From Phycomyces nitens (Eukaryota; Mucoromycota; Mucoromycetes; Mucorales; Phycomycetaceae), in contig JAHRBC010000006.1 of assembly GCA_022702545.1 (NCBI GenBank), positions 3,127,501-3,191,500 of the forward strand: a DNA stretch of 64,000 bases, in the 5' to 3' direction. A program made the translations under genes and the position numbers. Below the pieces are notes generated by a model. It was not told the DNA's origin. It made no database searches and saw only the letters and a program-made list of their open reading frames with translations. Below are positions 48,165 to 58,819 of the stretch, one piece after another (position 1 is the first letter of the stretch; the number at the start of each line of letters is the position of its first letter).

Positions 48165-49998
48165 TTAATTCTTGCTGCTGTCTGGCAAAGTAGATGGTTC
48201 AGCAGCTATGTGATCATCAATAATAATACGGTCAGTAACTTTTAAAGATTCATGAGAACCTATTGTATCTTGAGCAATACATACTCTTTGTCTTTTCTTT
48301 GGAGGCCGACTCGTCCACGTCCAAGAGGTCATCTAGATCATCAACATCGTCATTGATAACATATGCATTCAAACCATTATCCTCTTGTGGACCTTTTGCC
48401 TTGATGCTATCAGGTGCACTGAATGTAACAGGTCCACCTGTTTAATAGATATTAATATCATGCACAAAAAAACAGTGCTTTTACTTGCCTTCTTCGATTC
48501 CTTCCAAATCATCATCATCATCTTGAACCAATGCCGAAGATCTTGGCTGAGAAACATCTCTTTTTACTCTCTCTTCTTCATTTGGCTTGACAGTGGCTGC
48601 AACAAATATTTTATAAATACCAAATGTTTTTTTTCCAAAACAATCATTAAAGAAAATGACAAAATGTTTGTTACCAGGAGCGTTGCCTCTTTCCCAAAAC
48701 TCTTCCTGTCTTGCCAGCTGTCTTGCAAATTCTTCATCTTTACGAATCTGCTCTTCCAAGGCCAATGAGGTGGTGTTTGGCGCAGTAGCAGCAGTGCGCT
48801 GCTCATAACTACCGACTGATTGAGAGGACAATCCACGGCCCATTGTGTTAGTAGGAGAATTAGAATTCAATCTTCCTGTAAATGTGGTGGGATATATAAA
48901 TAAGAGCTATACTTGTCCCTTTATTTCTTAGACGACTACCTACCATCCCACTCGTAAACGTCAGAAGAAAGTGCGCCAGAGCGAGGTACCGATACGCGAG
49001 GCTTTATATCGTTATTTGATAAACGCATCCCAGCCATATCATTAGCCAAGTACTGGTCACTCTTTTCTCTTGGACTGGCAGCACTATATCACAATCTACT
49101 TTAGCTATCAAGACTTTTTCTTAAAAAAAGCTCTAGCAATATTTTAACCTGTTCTGAGCCCTCTGTGGATAGCCAGATGCTGGGCCACTGGCTTGTTGGT
49201 CCATTGTCTGTGTAGCAGCCTTGAACTGAGTGTAGAGGTCGAGCACTTTCTTCTTGGCAGCTTTTTTTTTTCATTAAAGAAATTTATATTTATATTTGGG
49301 TTTTTTTATACATTTGGAATCTGTCTCTCAACTTACCAATACCAGCCTCAATGACCTTTTCTTTAATTACAGGAAGTTCTTCTATAAAGGAATATATTAA
49401 TAAAAATTCAAGCAGTCAAATAGTCCGGCCATTTCTTGCCTTGAAAGTTGAAAAATGGCTCCTCTGGTTGCTGTTGTCTTTGAACCGGCTGTCTTCTCTG
49501 GGCACTGTCTTCCAAGGCCAATTGTCTCGCAAACGCTTCGTCCATTCTTAGCTGTTCCTCAACCGAAATAGGCTGCTCCTGTGGAGTCTGGACAGGCTGG
49601 GTCTGGGGTGCAGGTCCTGTTGGGTTGGGATTGGTGGTAGGCTGTGTTTGTTGTGGCAATGTAACCGGGTCTGGTTTGTAGCTGGGGTCATTCATGCCAA
49701 GCAATACTTCGAATGCCGAATCAAGCGTGTTTCCTTGGCTCTCGAGGATAGCCTCAATCACATCGACGTCTACTGAAGGAAAGGCCTCCTTGAGGGTTCT
49801 TACAGAGTCAGACATGACTGGGGGTGGGGTGTCGACTGGAGTGGACATTAGTGGATTGGAAGAAGGAATGGTTGGCGACTCGTGGCGAGTCATCGTCACA
49901 CCACTGTCCTGTTCTTCTCTGTGGCTATCTGAGCCATGTTCAGAGGACAAATCAATTTCTAGGCTGCTTTGGGATTTTCCTTTGTTATTGAGAGACAT
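48165..49998 (-). CDS. CUE5-like: CUE-domain protein, Cue5-like ubiquitin/autophagy adaptor
   Basis: Cue5-type proteins bind ubiquitin through the CUE domain and link aggregates to autophagy. The start at 49998 gives MSLNNKGKSQSSLE; an in-frame ATG at 50031 is possible. The CUE domain is at residues 80-120: LKEAFPSVDVDVIEAILESQ, then LDSAFEVLLGMNDPSY. A Pro/Gln-rich linker follows, and two acidic segments of the form RMDEAFARQLA and RKDEEFARQLA, which is a repeated motif. LPVIKEKVIEAGIAAKKKVL matches the segment after CUE in Cue5. The C-terminus is acidic (DDVDDLDDLLDVDES). The last intron is 48206-48284 (GTATGT...CACATAG), and the last exon ends EPSTLPDSSKN. Confidence 0.82.
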
Positions 49999-50265
49999 GA
50001 TGTTTAAAAGAGTAAAAGAGAGCCGTATCAATTATACAGAGTGTCTTTTATACTGCAAAATTCGCTTTATCTCTTTCTCTGTATTTTTTGCAATGATGCA
50101 GCGGATGTCCAATGTGGAATAGACAATCTCTATAGGCACCTTTTTATTCAGACTCCAAAAAAGGTATATATATTTGCGTCATGTACGACAAAATAAGATT
50201 GCCAAGTTTCTATAGTGATATATTTCACACGTAAAGAAGTATCCCAACCGACCACCAAGAAGTCT

Positions 50266-51487
50266 TTATCCCAGTTGTGCAGCAAACGAAAGAGCCACCT
50301 GTGCGGCCAGCTTACGGCGCTCTGCGTCAGGAAGATCCTTTCCCTTTTCTATCATACAGTTGCCGATCAGCATACGTACATACAGAGTGCCTTTATACCT
50401 CTCATTGCATTCAAGGTCTCAAACGCCTTGTCAAGGCCATCTTCACCATCCAAATCAGCAAACAACTGGTTCTTCATCATGTTGATTTCATCTTGGTTTG
50501 GAAGACCTAGCAAACCAACTGGTCAAAACAAGAGGTCTATATTGTCTCTATCAAGAAAAAGCTTACCAAAATCATCATCATTCTCATCAGACTGAATGCC
50601 ATCATGCTTTATGTTCAATTTCTGAAGCTCTGATATACACAAGATCCAGTACGAATAAACATCCATAGTCGTGTCAGCCAGTAATTACCTCTATAAAACT
50701 CTTCTTCATCATCTTCATCTTCATCTTCATAATCTTCTTCTTTTTTATTGTACTCTGGCCTGTGAGGCTTTTGACCAACCGTGTCCTTGTGAGATGATCC
50801 ATCCCACATATTTGTCTTTAGGACCTCAACAGCCAACTCGACACCTGCTTTATCTAATGGATCTTTGGTAGTCTCATCAAGATCGATATATTCAAACTCG
50901 TGGTCCAGACACCATTCTTCATAGTCTATAGTCTCTTTAGGCTCTGTGTTTTTGCAATCTCCTGTCCTTCCGACACATAGACGAATGGATGGATCACACT
51001 CTTCAAGGAATGGAAGCCAGAAAGAAAGTGAAGAGAATGTCTCGGGCTATATATGCGATTCTTGTTATGTTTTCTCACTAGCCAACCATTTTGTGCTGTA
51101 CTCACTTTGTCTTTACGAAATACATAAACAAATGCATCAATAACTTTAGTAATACCATGAGATTGATCTGTATACGCTTTTATATCCTTTTCAATAGATT
51201 CTGGAGCAATCTCATCCAGCCAAAAATCAATATTAGCCGTATAATACTTTGTATCGATTGTCCATGGAATACGCAATCCAGCATGCGAGTCATTCAACTC
51301 CTTGAGCTGATTGTCAACAATCTCTTTGGGGAACTCGGTCTCTGAACACTCAAAGGCACCTAATTGAAACCAGCATTTTAACAAGCATTCTCTCTAGCCA
51401 ATAATAATAATAATAATATCTACCTTTGACGAAATCCAGCTTTCCTACATTGGCATGGCCAACGATAAAGATCTTGTTGCGCAACAT
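50266..51487 (-). CDS. AAGAB-like: Alpha/gamma-adaptin-binding protein, AAGAB/Irc6-like
   Basis: Chaperone-like factor that binds adaptor-complex subunits and assists clathrin AP assembly. The start at 51487 gives MLRNKIFIVGHANVGKLDFVKG, a P-loop-like opening in a pseudo-GTPase fold. RIPWTIDTKYYTANIDFWLDE and ITKVIDAFVYVFRKDKPETF are strong family motifs. RLCVGRTGDCKNTE and WCLDHEFEYIDLD follow. An acidic region (NKKEEDYEDEDEDDEEE) is followed by the C-terminal helices DGEDGLDKAFETLNAMR and GKDLPDAERRKLAAQVALSF, the conserved tail of the family. The N-terminus of the next gene lies head-to-head 140 bp away at 51628, so the two may share a promoter. Confidence 0.9.
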
Positions 51488-51627
51488 TACCAAACCCTAC
51501 TTGAGGGTTTTGCTAATGCTTTTATGAGTGCCTTATAAAACAGGCAAATTGAACGCCGACCATCTTTTTTCGAGTCACAAAAAGGTTGATCGAGAGTACT
51601 ACTTTGCTAGTCAGATCCACACATATA

Positions 51628-53159
51628 ATGGAGAACATGAATGATTTTCATAAATTGCGTCTAGAGAAAAAGGCCATGAGGGCAGCCAAGAAGCTGCGTG
51701 ACATGGAATGTGAACAAAAGAACACACAGCAGACTTCTGGACCTCTGAAGCGCTCATTCCTGACAGTCCCTCAAAAGACAGATCAACCAAAGGATGCGTG
51801 CACAATCAGTCTAATGACTTATAATGTATGCTGCCTTAGATTCTTTACACATTGTGTTTAAAGAAAATATTGCATTATAGATCCTCGCTCAGAATCTAGT
51901 TAAACGTGAGCTGTTTCCATATTCGGGCGATATGCTGAAATGGGTAGGCAAAGTGTTTTGGTGAACTTGTGTATTCATATACTATCTTTATTGTGACAGA
52001 AAACACGCAGGAGAATGATTATCGAGGATATTGCTCAGTACAAGCCTGACATATTGTGTCTCCAAGGCAAGCTAACAATAATTAAAAAAGATATATTTGC
52101 TTGTAAAAAGATTGACGATTTTTTGTTTTGTTTTGCAGAGGTGGATTTCTATGAAGAGTATTACCAAGAAGCATTTGATAATATTGGGTAAATGATCAGG
52201 ATTAAATGACACGTATGATTATTGACAGTTCTGCTAGCTACAAGACGGAATTCTTTAAGCATCCTACAAAACAACATGGTAAATACAAAAAAAAAGACAG
52301 CTTTGAAATGGACAATTAACCTTTGTAATAAAGGGTGTATGATTGGGTATAATCCAAATGTATTTGAAAAGAAACAGTACTTGGCAATCGAATACGATGA
52401 AGATAAGCTCTGTCCACCAACCCAACAGACTGGAAATGTTGCACAGTTTATGGCTCTTGAACACACCAAGCACAAGAGCATCGGTTTAATTGTCGGAAAC
52501 ACTCACCTGTATTGGCGACCAGAATCATTCTATGAAAGACTTCGACAGTCTACCATTTATGCACAGTGGTTGTCATGCTTTACACTCGATCTGCGAGAAA
52601 CATTTAAAGACATTGAATGGACACCGTTACTTATTGGCGGTAAATATTATTAAAGATCCAAGGCCAACCATGGCTCTTGGTTTCATAATTACTCATGGTT
52701 TTTCTTTCTTGGCTTTCCATAGACTTTAATACTTCGCCCGAGGATCCCGTTTACAATGCACTCACCAGAAAACCCCTTACAGACATACAATGGAAGGCTC
52801 TTGAAGATTCCCGGCGTAAATTTGGTGAAGACAAAAGCGATGACCCTATAGTCAATTGGGTGTCTCCACAGGAGCTCATTGGGGATATGGAAAACACATT
52901 CCCATTCCACAGCATCTACAGCTGCTACGGAGAAATCGACAGTGAATCATCTGGAGTATGTGGGGAGCCAAAGTTCACCAATTATGCTGCAGTTTATAGT
53001 GGTACACTAGATTATTTGTTTATAGAAAAGAGTGCACTGAATAGATGCTCAGTAGCAAAAGTATTAGAGATCCCAGCAGAAGAGGTGTTGAAGCCAGCTC
53101 TACCAAACAAGCATTTTGGCAGCGATCATCTCTGTCTAGTGACAATGATAAATTTTTAG
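51628..53159 (+). CDS. NGL2-like: CCR4/Ngl2-type RNA 3' exonuclease (EEP family)
   Basis: Endonuclease/exonuclease/phosphatase-fold nuclease. Yeast Ngl2 trims the 3' end of 5.8S rRNA; Angel proteins are animal relatives. The start at 51628 gives MENMNDFHKLRLEKKAMRAAKK. The catalytic motifs are in order: LMTYNILAQ (Asn), DILCLQEVD (metal-binding Glu), NTHLYWRP (His), LLIGDFN (Asp/Asn, split by an intron near 52640-52720), TLDYLFI and the final GSDHLCL (Asp-His). GCMIGY precedes the VFEKKQYLAIEYDED segment. About six exons. The NLS-like basic start fits a nuclear or nucleolar role. Confidence 0.93.
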
Positions 53160-53245
53160 CATTAATATTTTTTATATATATAAAAGAGAGTTGATATAGT
53201 TTTTTTTCTTCTTCTTTTTGGCTGGTTTATTTCGGATTGTAATCA

Positions 53246-54384
53246 ATGGATTTGTTTTCAAGAGTAATGATGGCAGAATGGGAATACGATGAAACACAGC
53301 TTCTGGTCCAAAAGGCATTTAACTACGCATCCAAACTGGCCCCACCGCACATCACCATCGAGATTCTTAATCTTTATGTACCTTTAAATGAAGAAGAATA
53401 TCCTCCAAATGACAGGATTAAAGTCATCTTTAATCACGAAATCTTCATAGTGACATGTACGATCAGTTGACCACAAAACATCATTTGACAAAAAAAAACC
53501 CCCTTTTGTTTTTATTACAATAGGTCATTTGCACTTTGATTTCAGAGATCGTTCCTTTCCACCCGACATTCAACTTCTCTCGCCTCCAGAATTACTTAAT
53601 ATGGTCCCCAAAGACACATGGCTGCCTCCCCATGATTGGGACATTAATCAAGAGTCATGCTTGATTACCTGGTTACAAGCCATTTGGATAAATATATGCT
53701 ATTGTGCTTCAAAAATCACCAAATCCGTAAAGTCGACCCAAAGGGCCAAATTTCACACTCGCGCTTTTGATGAATATGAAGAAGAAAAGTCTAATAGTGA
53801 TTACACAGACGCCATGTCGGCACATTCAATGGATGAAATGGATGAAATGGTTGATAATAAATATTCAGATAATGAGTACTTTATTCAAATATCCTACGAA
53901 ATAAGAAAGTCAATCATACAAGAATGGCTTTCCGCGTTTGAAGAGTAAGTCTTTTGAGAGAGATGACAAAGCTTGGAAACATATTCTGACCGACATTAAT
54001 GATAGCAATTTGATAATGGCTGATATAGATGATTATCTATTTATCTCTCTCTATGTTTCTGTGGAAATCCCACCAGACATGCTACAGAAGATGGCCGGAT
54101 ACCAGATGGATGCTTATGAAAGCTCCACTCAAACGATTGCAAAAGCACGAGAGGACGCACCGGTTATTGTTAAAGGCAAGACCTAAATGGTCCACAGTGT
54201 ATTGAATATTCAACTACTGTTTCTAGTCCATTTTCCTATTGGCTTCCCCCACTTGCCTTTAAAAATAATGCTCGTATCAGTCATGAATACGGCCCCAGAT
54301 GCCGATTATGAGTCTCAGGTGTATGATTTTGAGTTTTCGCCAATAAGTTCACTGCCGTCACAAATAGTCGAAGAAGTAATGTAA
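53246..54384 (+). CDS. BABAM2-like: BRE/BABAM2-like BRISC and BRCA1-A subunit
   Basis: BRE is a scaffold of BRCC36 deubiquitinase complexes, built from inactive UEV-type domains. Four exons (53246-53456, 53524-53944, 54006-54175, 54227-54384) give 319 residues, a little short for the family (about 380). Matching features are FPPDIQLL then WDINQESCLITWLQAI, comparable with the PPDFIF...WNPSNPECLL stretch of BRE; FIQISYEIRKSIIQEWLSAFE, comparable with the QYVIQGYHKRREYIAAFL stretch; and a late HFPIGFPHLPLKIMLVSV, comparable with the HIDLPLFFPRDQPTLTF stretch. An acidic insert lies at about residues 165-200. The last intron uses a GC donor (AAAG/GCAAGA). The assignment rests on pattern and order, not on invariant residues, and another UEV/RWD protein is the main alternative. 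Confidence 0.6.
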
Positions 54385-54629
54385 GAGTTTAGGTCGAGGC
54401 AAATATGCAATCTCTAATAAAAAGTATTATGAAAAAAAAAGGAACCATTTGATCATTATTATTCCAGCCTTTCATAGCCAGCTAATCGAGGGCTTTACAG
54501 ATGATTAGACTCCAATAATCCGTAGTAGCTTTACTATAAAAGAGCTGTAAAATATGTACAATAAAATGAAAGCATTGAAATATTATTACTATTATTACAA
54601 AAATCTACATCATTTATAACTCCATGGAT

Positions 54630-55570
54630 AGAGTACACCCTTGATCCTAACCGAGCACATAGAGACGTTCGACTTTCTCTGCTATTTCCACGTCTACGAA
54701 ATTCTCAATTGCGATCTTCCCTGAATGCTCTTCACTCTATTTTGTCTGCGATAGATTCCATTCCGCAAGATTTCTCTTTTGTTACCGCTAGCTACCCTAC
54801 TTCTCTTTCTCTACAGATATTAGATATAGTTGTATTTTCTGATCTCTCTGAACGTAATACATCAGGTTGGAAATATCTTTTAACGTCTGATGCATTCATA
54901 TACGATGAAGAACTCTAGGCAATCCGTCCTCGCACTCATTACAAAAGGACATTATCACCATTATTCCTTTCCAAACCCTCCACTCGAACATCCTTTTTTC
55001 GCTCTGCCTATAAACCCTCTGTCTGTTAGCTGTTCTCCCTTTGTTACTGCTCTTTACCCACGATGCAAATAATTCTGTGACCTCAGTACAACTCACTTCC
55101 GTGATATATGCCGAGACCTTTCTGATACACCAAAAACTCCACTACCACTCACACCTCAAAATATATGATATCGTGCCATTCTCAACACCCTCTTGTGTCG
55201 AGCTACCCTCCATCATCGTGGACTCTCTCTTTTTGTAACTGCTGAATGTCCGATCTGTCATATTGAAGATGATACTTTGCATCACTTTCTCTACCAATGA
55301 CCTCTAAATTTGATAGTATAGCAAAGCGCTTGGAACAAGTATTTTGGTCACCATATCAAGCTCTCTGACATACATTCTGCAATCTTTTGCTTGACTATCC
55401 CGTCTACCCCAGTCAAATTATCAGTAGCATTGCACTTTATATTTGACGATCAAAATGGAAGCTAATATTTGATGATAAACCCTTTGTTCTCTATTCGATC
55501 CTTCTCCAAATAGACTCGCTCATCGCACAACTGTCTTTTGAAACAGATTTAACATGAATATTCCCAGATT
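54630..55570 (+). mobile_element. Decayed C-terminal part of a LINE reverse transcriptase ORF
   Basis: Conceptual translation with stops and frame changes gives the usual end of a fungal non-LTR retrotransposon polyprotein. RLSLLFPRLRNSQLRSSLN and IVVFSDLSERNTSGWKYLL come first, then a zinc-knuckle-like ECPICHIEDDTLHHFLYQ near 55249-55302. Next come AWNKYFGHHIKLSDIHSAIF and a final VALHFIFDDQ. The expected final cysteine of the knuckle is lost to a stop. No poly(A) tail or 5' part was seen; it is a fossil between the BRE-like and nucleoporin genes. Confidence 0.75.
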
Positions 55571-56200
55571 TTCTATTTCTCTTTCAATTCTTATACAAAA
55601 AATAGCGTTCATCTTTGTGACCCGTAATAAATAGCAGGACTTTGTTCCTTGTACAAAAAAAAATGAATAAATACCAATTCTTATTCGACTGTATAAAGAT
55701 CAAATATAAAAGTTGCAAGAAATCCAACACTTTTTATACCCATCACAAGTTTTTCTTTTTAAAGAACAAAACAAAAGAAAGGTACTTTTTAACCTGTTGA
55801 TCAGATTCGAGATGCCAGCAGATATAACCAAAAGGGAATAAAAAAGTATGAAAAATGTAGAGATGAATGTCCACACCCATTATTTTAGACGCTGTATTTG
55901 CCGTTGACCAATTAAATTCCTTTCTGCTTCAAATTGGTAACCAATTGGATACAATTACCAAGAATTTACTGGGAAATCAGCAAAATGGTTTGTGCAATTT
56001 GTTTTTTATTTGGTTTGTGCAAGTTTGAACACATATATGTATTTTATAGCTATTTTTAATATCCTACTCTTTCTAGCAGATTTTCGGGTATTCTTAATAC
56101 AATGCCTGATTTCCAGTTGGATATCCTTGGCTTGGATTGATTTATATGCTTATGTATGGTGTTTGAACAATAGAACTATTTTTCTGTTTGGGGGGGCTTC
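55571..56200. other. Spacer between LINE remnant and nucleoporin 3' end
   Basis: AT-rich. The part from about 56010 to 56200 is the 3' flank of the nucleoporin gene and is the section also found, diverged, at 22846-22950. Confidence 0.6.
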
Positions 56201-58306
56201 TCAATTATTTTCCTTGCCATCAATTATCTTTTTTGCCTCGGTCTTTAGGCGCCCAAGCTCATCGTGTAGGTCGGATACCCTTGCGGTCAGGCCCATGAGT
56301 ATATTGTGTTGCATCTCCATTGTTTTTCCAATGTCCATTGGCGCATCTGGTCCTTCTCTATTAAGATCATCGATCACAGCTTCAATCTTTTTAATCGTCT
56401 GGCCATACTCTTGCGCTCGCTCCTGAAGGTTAGATGCCAGTCTAGTGAAATAGTCCCAATGAGGACCATTTGTAAACTCATCGCCTCGGCGAGATGGATC
56501 GTCACAGAAGATCTTAACCACGTTTACATGGGCTCGCTGATACGAAATATCTTTTGACAATTCATCCAATTCCTTTGCTTTCCCGGCAATTTGGTATTTC
56601 AGGATCTGTGTTTTCTAGAGAGAGAGAGAGAGAGAGAATGGCTCAAAGCATAAGAGACTGTGCGTGCTAGTAGATCTACTTGTTCTTCATTTCCAGAATC
56701 AATACCTCTGTCAATTTCGTGGTCTGCTGTTGGGTATGTTCAAAAGTTTTGCCATTGCTTAAAAGTATATGGGCATCGACCTTTTCATTGAGCTGGATAC
56801 TCTTGAAAATAAGCTGCTGTAAATCAACAAGTTCTTCCATTGCTTCAGGAGGGAGCTCAGAGAATCGTGTTGACGGCTTAATATCCTCTTTTTGTTTGAC
56901 AAGAGACTCTACTGTGGTTGGGGTTTTTGTCTTTGGAGGCGATGATGAGTCTTTGGATCTGAACATATGAATTAATATATACATATATACACATATTCAT
57001 ATTACCCCAATACAGCCAACCTCTACTTACGAACTACCAGATTCTCTAGATGGGGTTTTACCAAAAACAGGAACACCAGGCAATTTGGTGTCTTTTGTCA
57101 CATTCCACAAATTGACAGGACCAGGTTTGAACACATCTTTCAAGCTTGGCACTGGGGTTTCTTGATCTTTACCGTCAATATTGTCTGTCTTGGGTGGCGT
57201 ATCATTCTTTGGGGTCCAGAATGAAACTTTAGGAGCATCTGGTTGTACTGTCGGCGAAGGGGTTGAAGGAAGCTCTGTGGTTTTTGGAAGCGTATTTGAG
57301 GTCGAACCAAAACTATCAAAACTTATTTTCGGTGCTTTTATGGCTTCTGACCCGAACAGAGTACTCGTATTTGTGTCTGTGGCTGTTGTCGTGGTTATGG
57401 GTGTTGTAGGTGTATTGGTGGTTGCAGGTTGTGTAGATGATGGCGTACTTCTTAATCTTTCTTCTGTATCTTTTGCTCCTGGTACAGTAGAGCCTTGGGT
57501 TGGGACAAAGGAAGATTGTGAAAGAGGTGATGGGCCATGACGCATCCTGCTGTCTGTTCTTTGAAAAGATTGGCTAGTGTCCTTGCGCTTGCGACTTTCA
57601 GCTGAGGACAGGTCAATGTGGCCATTATCACCAGCTTTTTCAGCTGTCATTGTGACTTGTGGTGTCTGTTGAGTTACTGTAGGAAACATGGTTGGCGACT
57701 GAAGTCCAGCAGAGATTGGTTTGTCTACAATGCCAAAAATAAATAAATTAAAGGTTAAAAAGAGGTCAATTGAATAGAATGACAATTTACCTTGTTGAGA
57801 TCCTGTGGGGGTGAATGGGCTGTTTCCGAAATTGAAAACAACTGGTGAGGGACCATCAGGTTTACCAGTAGGTGGGGTAAATGTGTTGGTAGGAGAAAAT
57901 AATGTACTCGGGGGCGGTGCTGTAAAAAAGAAAAGAAAAGAATAATAATAATAATAATAATGAGTAGGTTAATAATATGGTTAGAGAGAGAGAGAGTCTT
58001 ACTATTGGAGGTTTGTTGGAAAGGATTGCTGGCTGGTGGGGTTCCGAAAGCAGAACCTCCGAAGCCAAAGGCAAATGATGGTGCTGGTTGACTAGGGTTA
58101 TTCATCTGAGGAGGCTCCATGGAACCGAATGAAGGTGTCGATCTAACTGAAGACGGTTCTTTATTCAACCTTCTTACAGGATTCTTGATTTTTCGGTTGG
58201 CAATTAGATTATTGTCAGGAGAAGGTGTGGGTGAGCCTTGGCTATAGGGCAAATATAGAGAACGATGAGAATCCAATGACTCTTTTAAAGCAGCCGACAA
58301 AGTCAT
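56201..58306 (-). CDS. NUP49 (NUP58): FG-type nucleoporin Nup58/Nup49 of the central channel
   Basis: Member of the Nup62-Nup54-Nup58 channel complex of the nuclear pore. The start at 58306 gives MTLSAALKESLDSHRSLYLP. The N-terminal half is Ser/Thr/Pro-rich with few FG-type motifs (FAFGFGGSAFG, FNFG, SFGS, LFGS), fewer than in yeast Nup49. The C-terminal coiled coils begin at FSELPPEAMEELVDLQQLIF, followed by KYQIAGKAKELDELSKDIS. GPHWDYFTRLASNLQERAQEY and MEMQHNILMGLTARVSDLHD are the segments matching the Nup58 coiled-coil core. The stop is at 56201-56203. A partial, frameshifted copy of its 3' end lies at 22846-23192. Confidence 0.85.
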
Positions 58307-58819
58307 TTCTTCGTCACACCGCAATCGCAATCGCAATCACCATCAACATCTATATCCTTACTCCATGTTTGCAGACAATTAACAATAAACACGTGTGGAT
58401 AAATTTTTTGAAAAGGGAAAAATAGTGTAAAGAAACGCGTGAATACGTCACAGTTGGACGTTTGGCGTGTAATCTCCGATTATAATCCAAGAAGTGCATA
58501 ACATAGTTGAACAATTGGGTTACTTGGCAAGGTAAAATATGACTATCTAAATGTCTTTAAGCATATGATTAAAGGGACGCTTTCTTTAAAGTATAATTGC
58601 TGATTGGTAAAAAAGACATTTTATATGGACACTACTTACATTAGCCACACAGTAAATTCAGTATTGTAATCAAAAGTGGCTTTCTGGACAACACACTTGG
58701 TTTAATTCAATCGATTTATTGTTTGTTTGTTTGTTTTTTTTTAAAAAAGTGTCAGATAGTGCAGCCAATATCACAGCATAAACTATTCTCTCTTATAAAT
58801 GGCCAAGAGCTGTTTTGTG
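58307..58819. other. Intergenic between Nup58 and Hse1 genes
   Basis: A 513-bp spacer carrying the nucleoporin promoter and the Hse1 3' flank. It contains a TTTG run near 58720-58735. No gene. Confidence 0.5.

Noticed and set aside
48260..48284. Apparent 25-nt micro-intron near the 3' end of the CUE gene
   Set aside because: The same GTATGT donor can join to CACATAG at 48206, giving a normal 79-nt intron and an in-frame final exon.
53945..53960. Apparent 16-nt intron in the BRE-like gene
   Set aside because: The acceptor at 54005 gives a normal 61-nt intron and keeps the frame to NLIMADIDDYLF.
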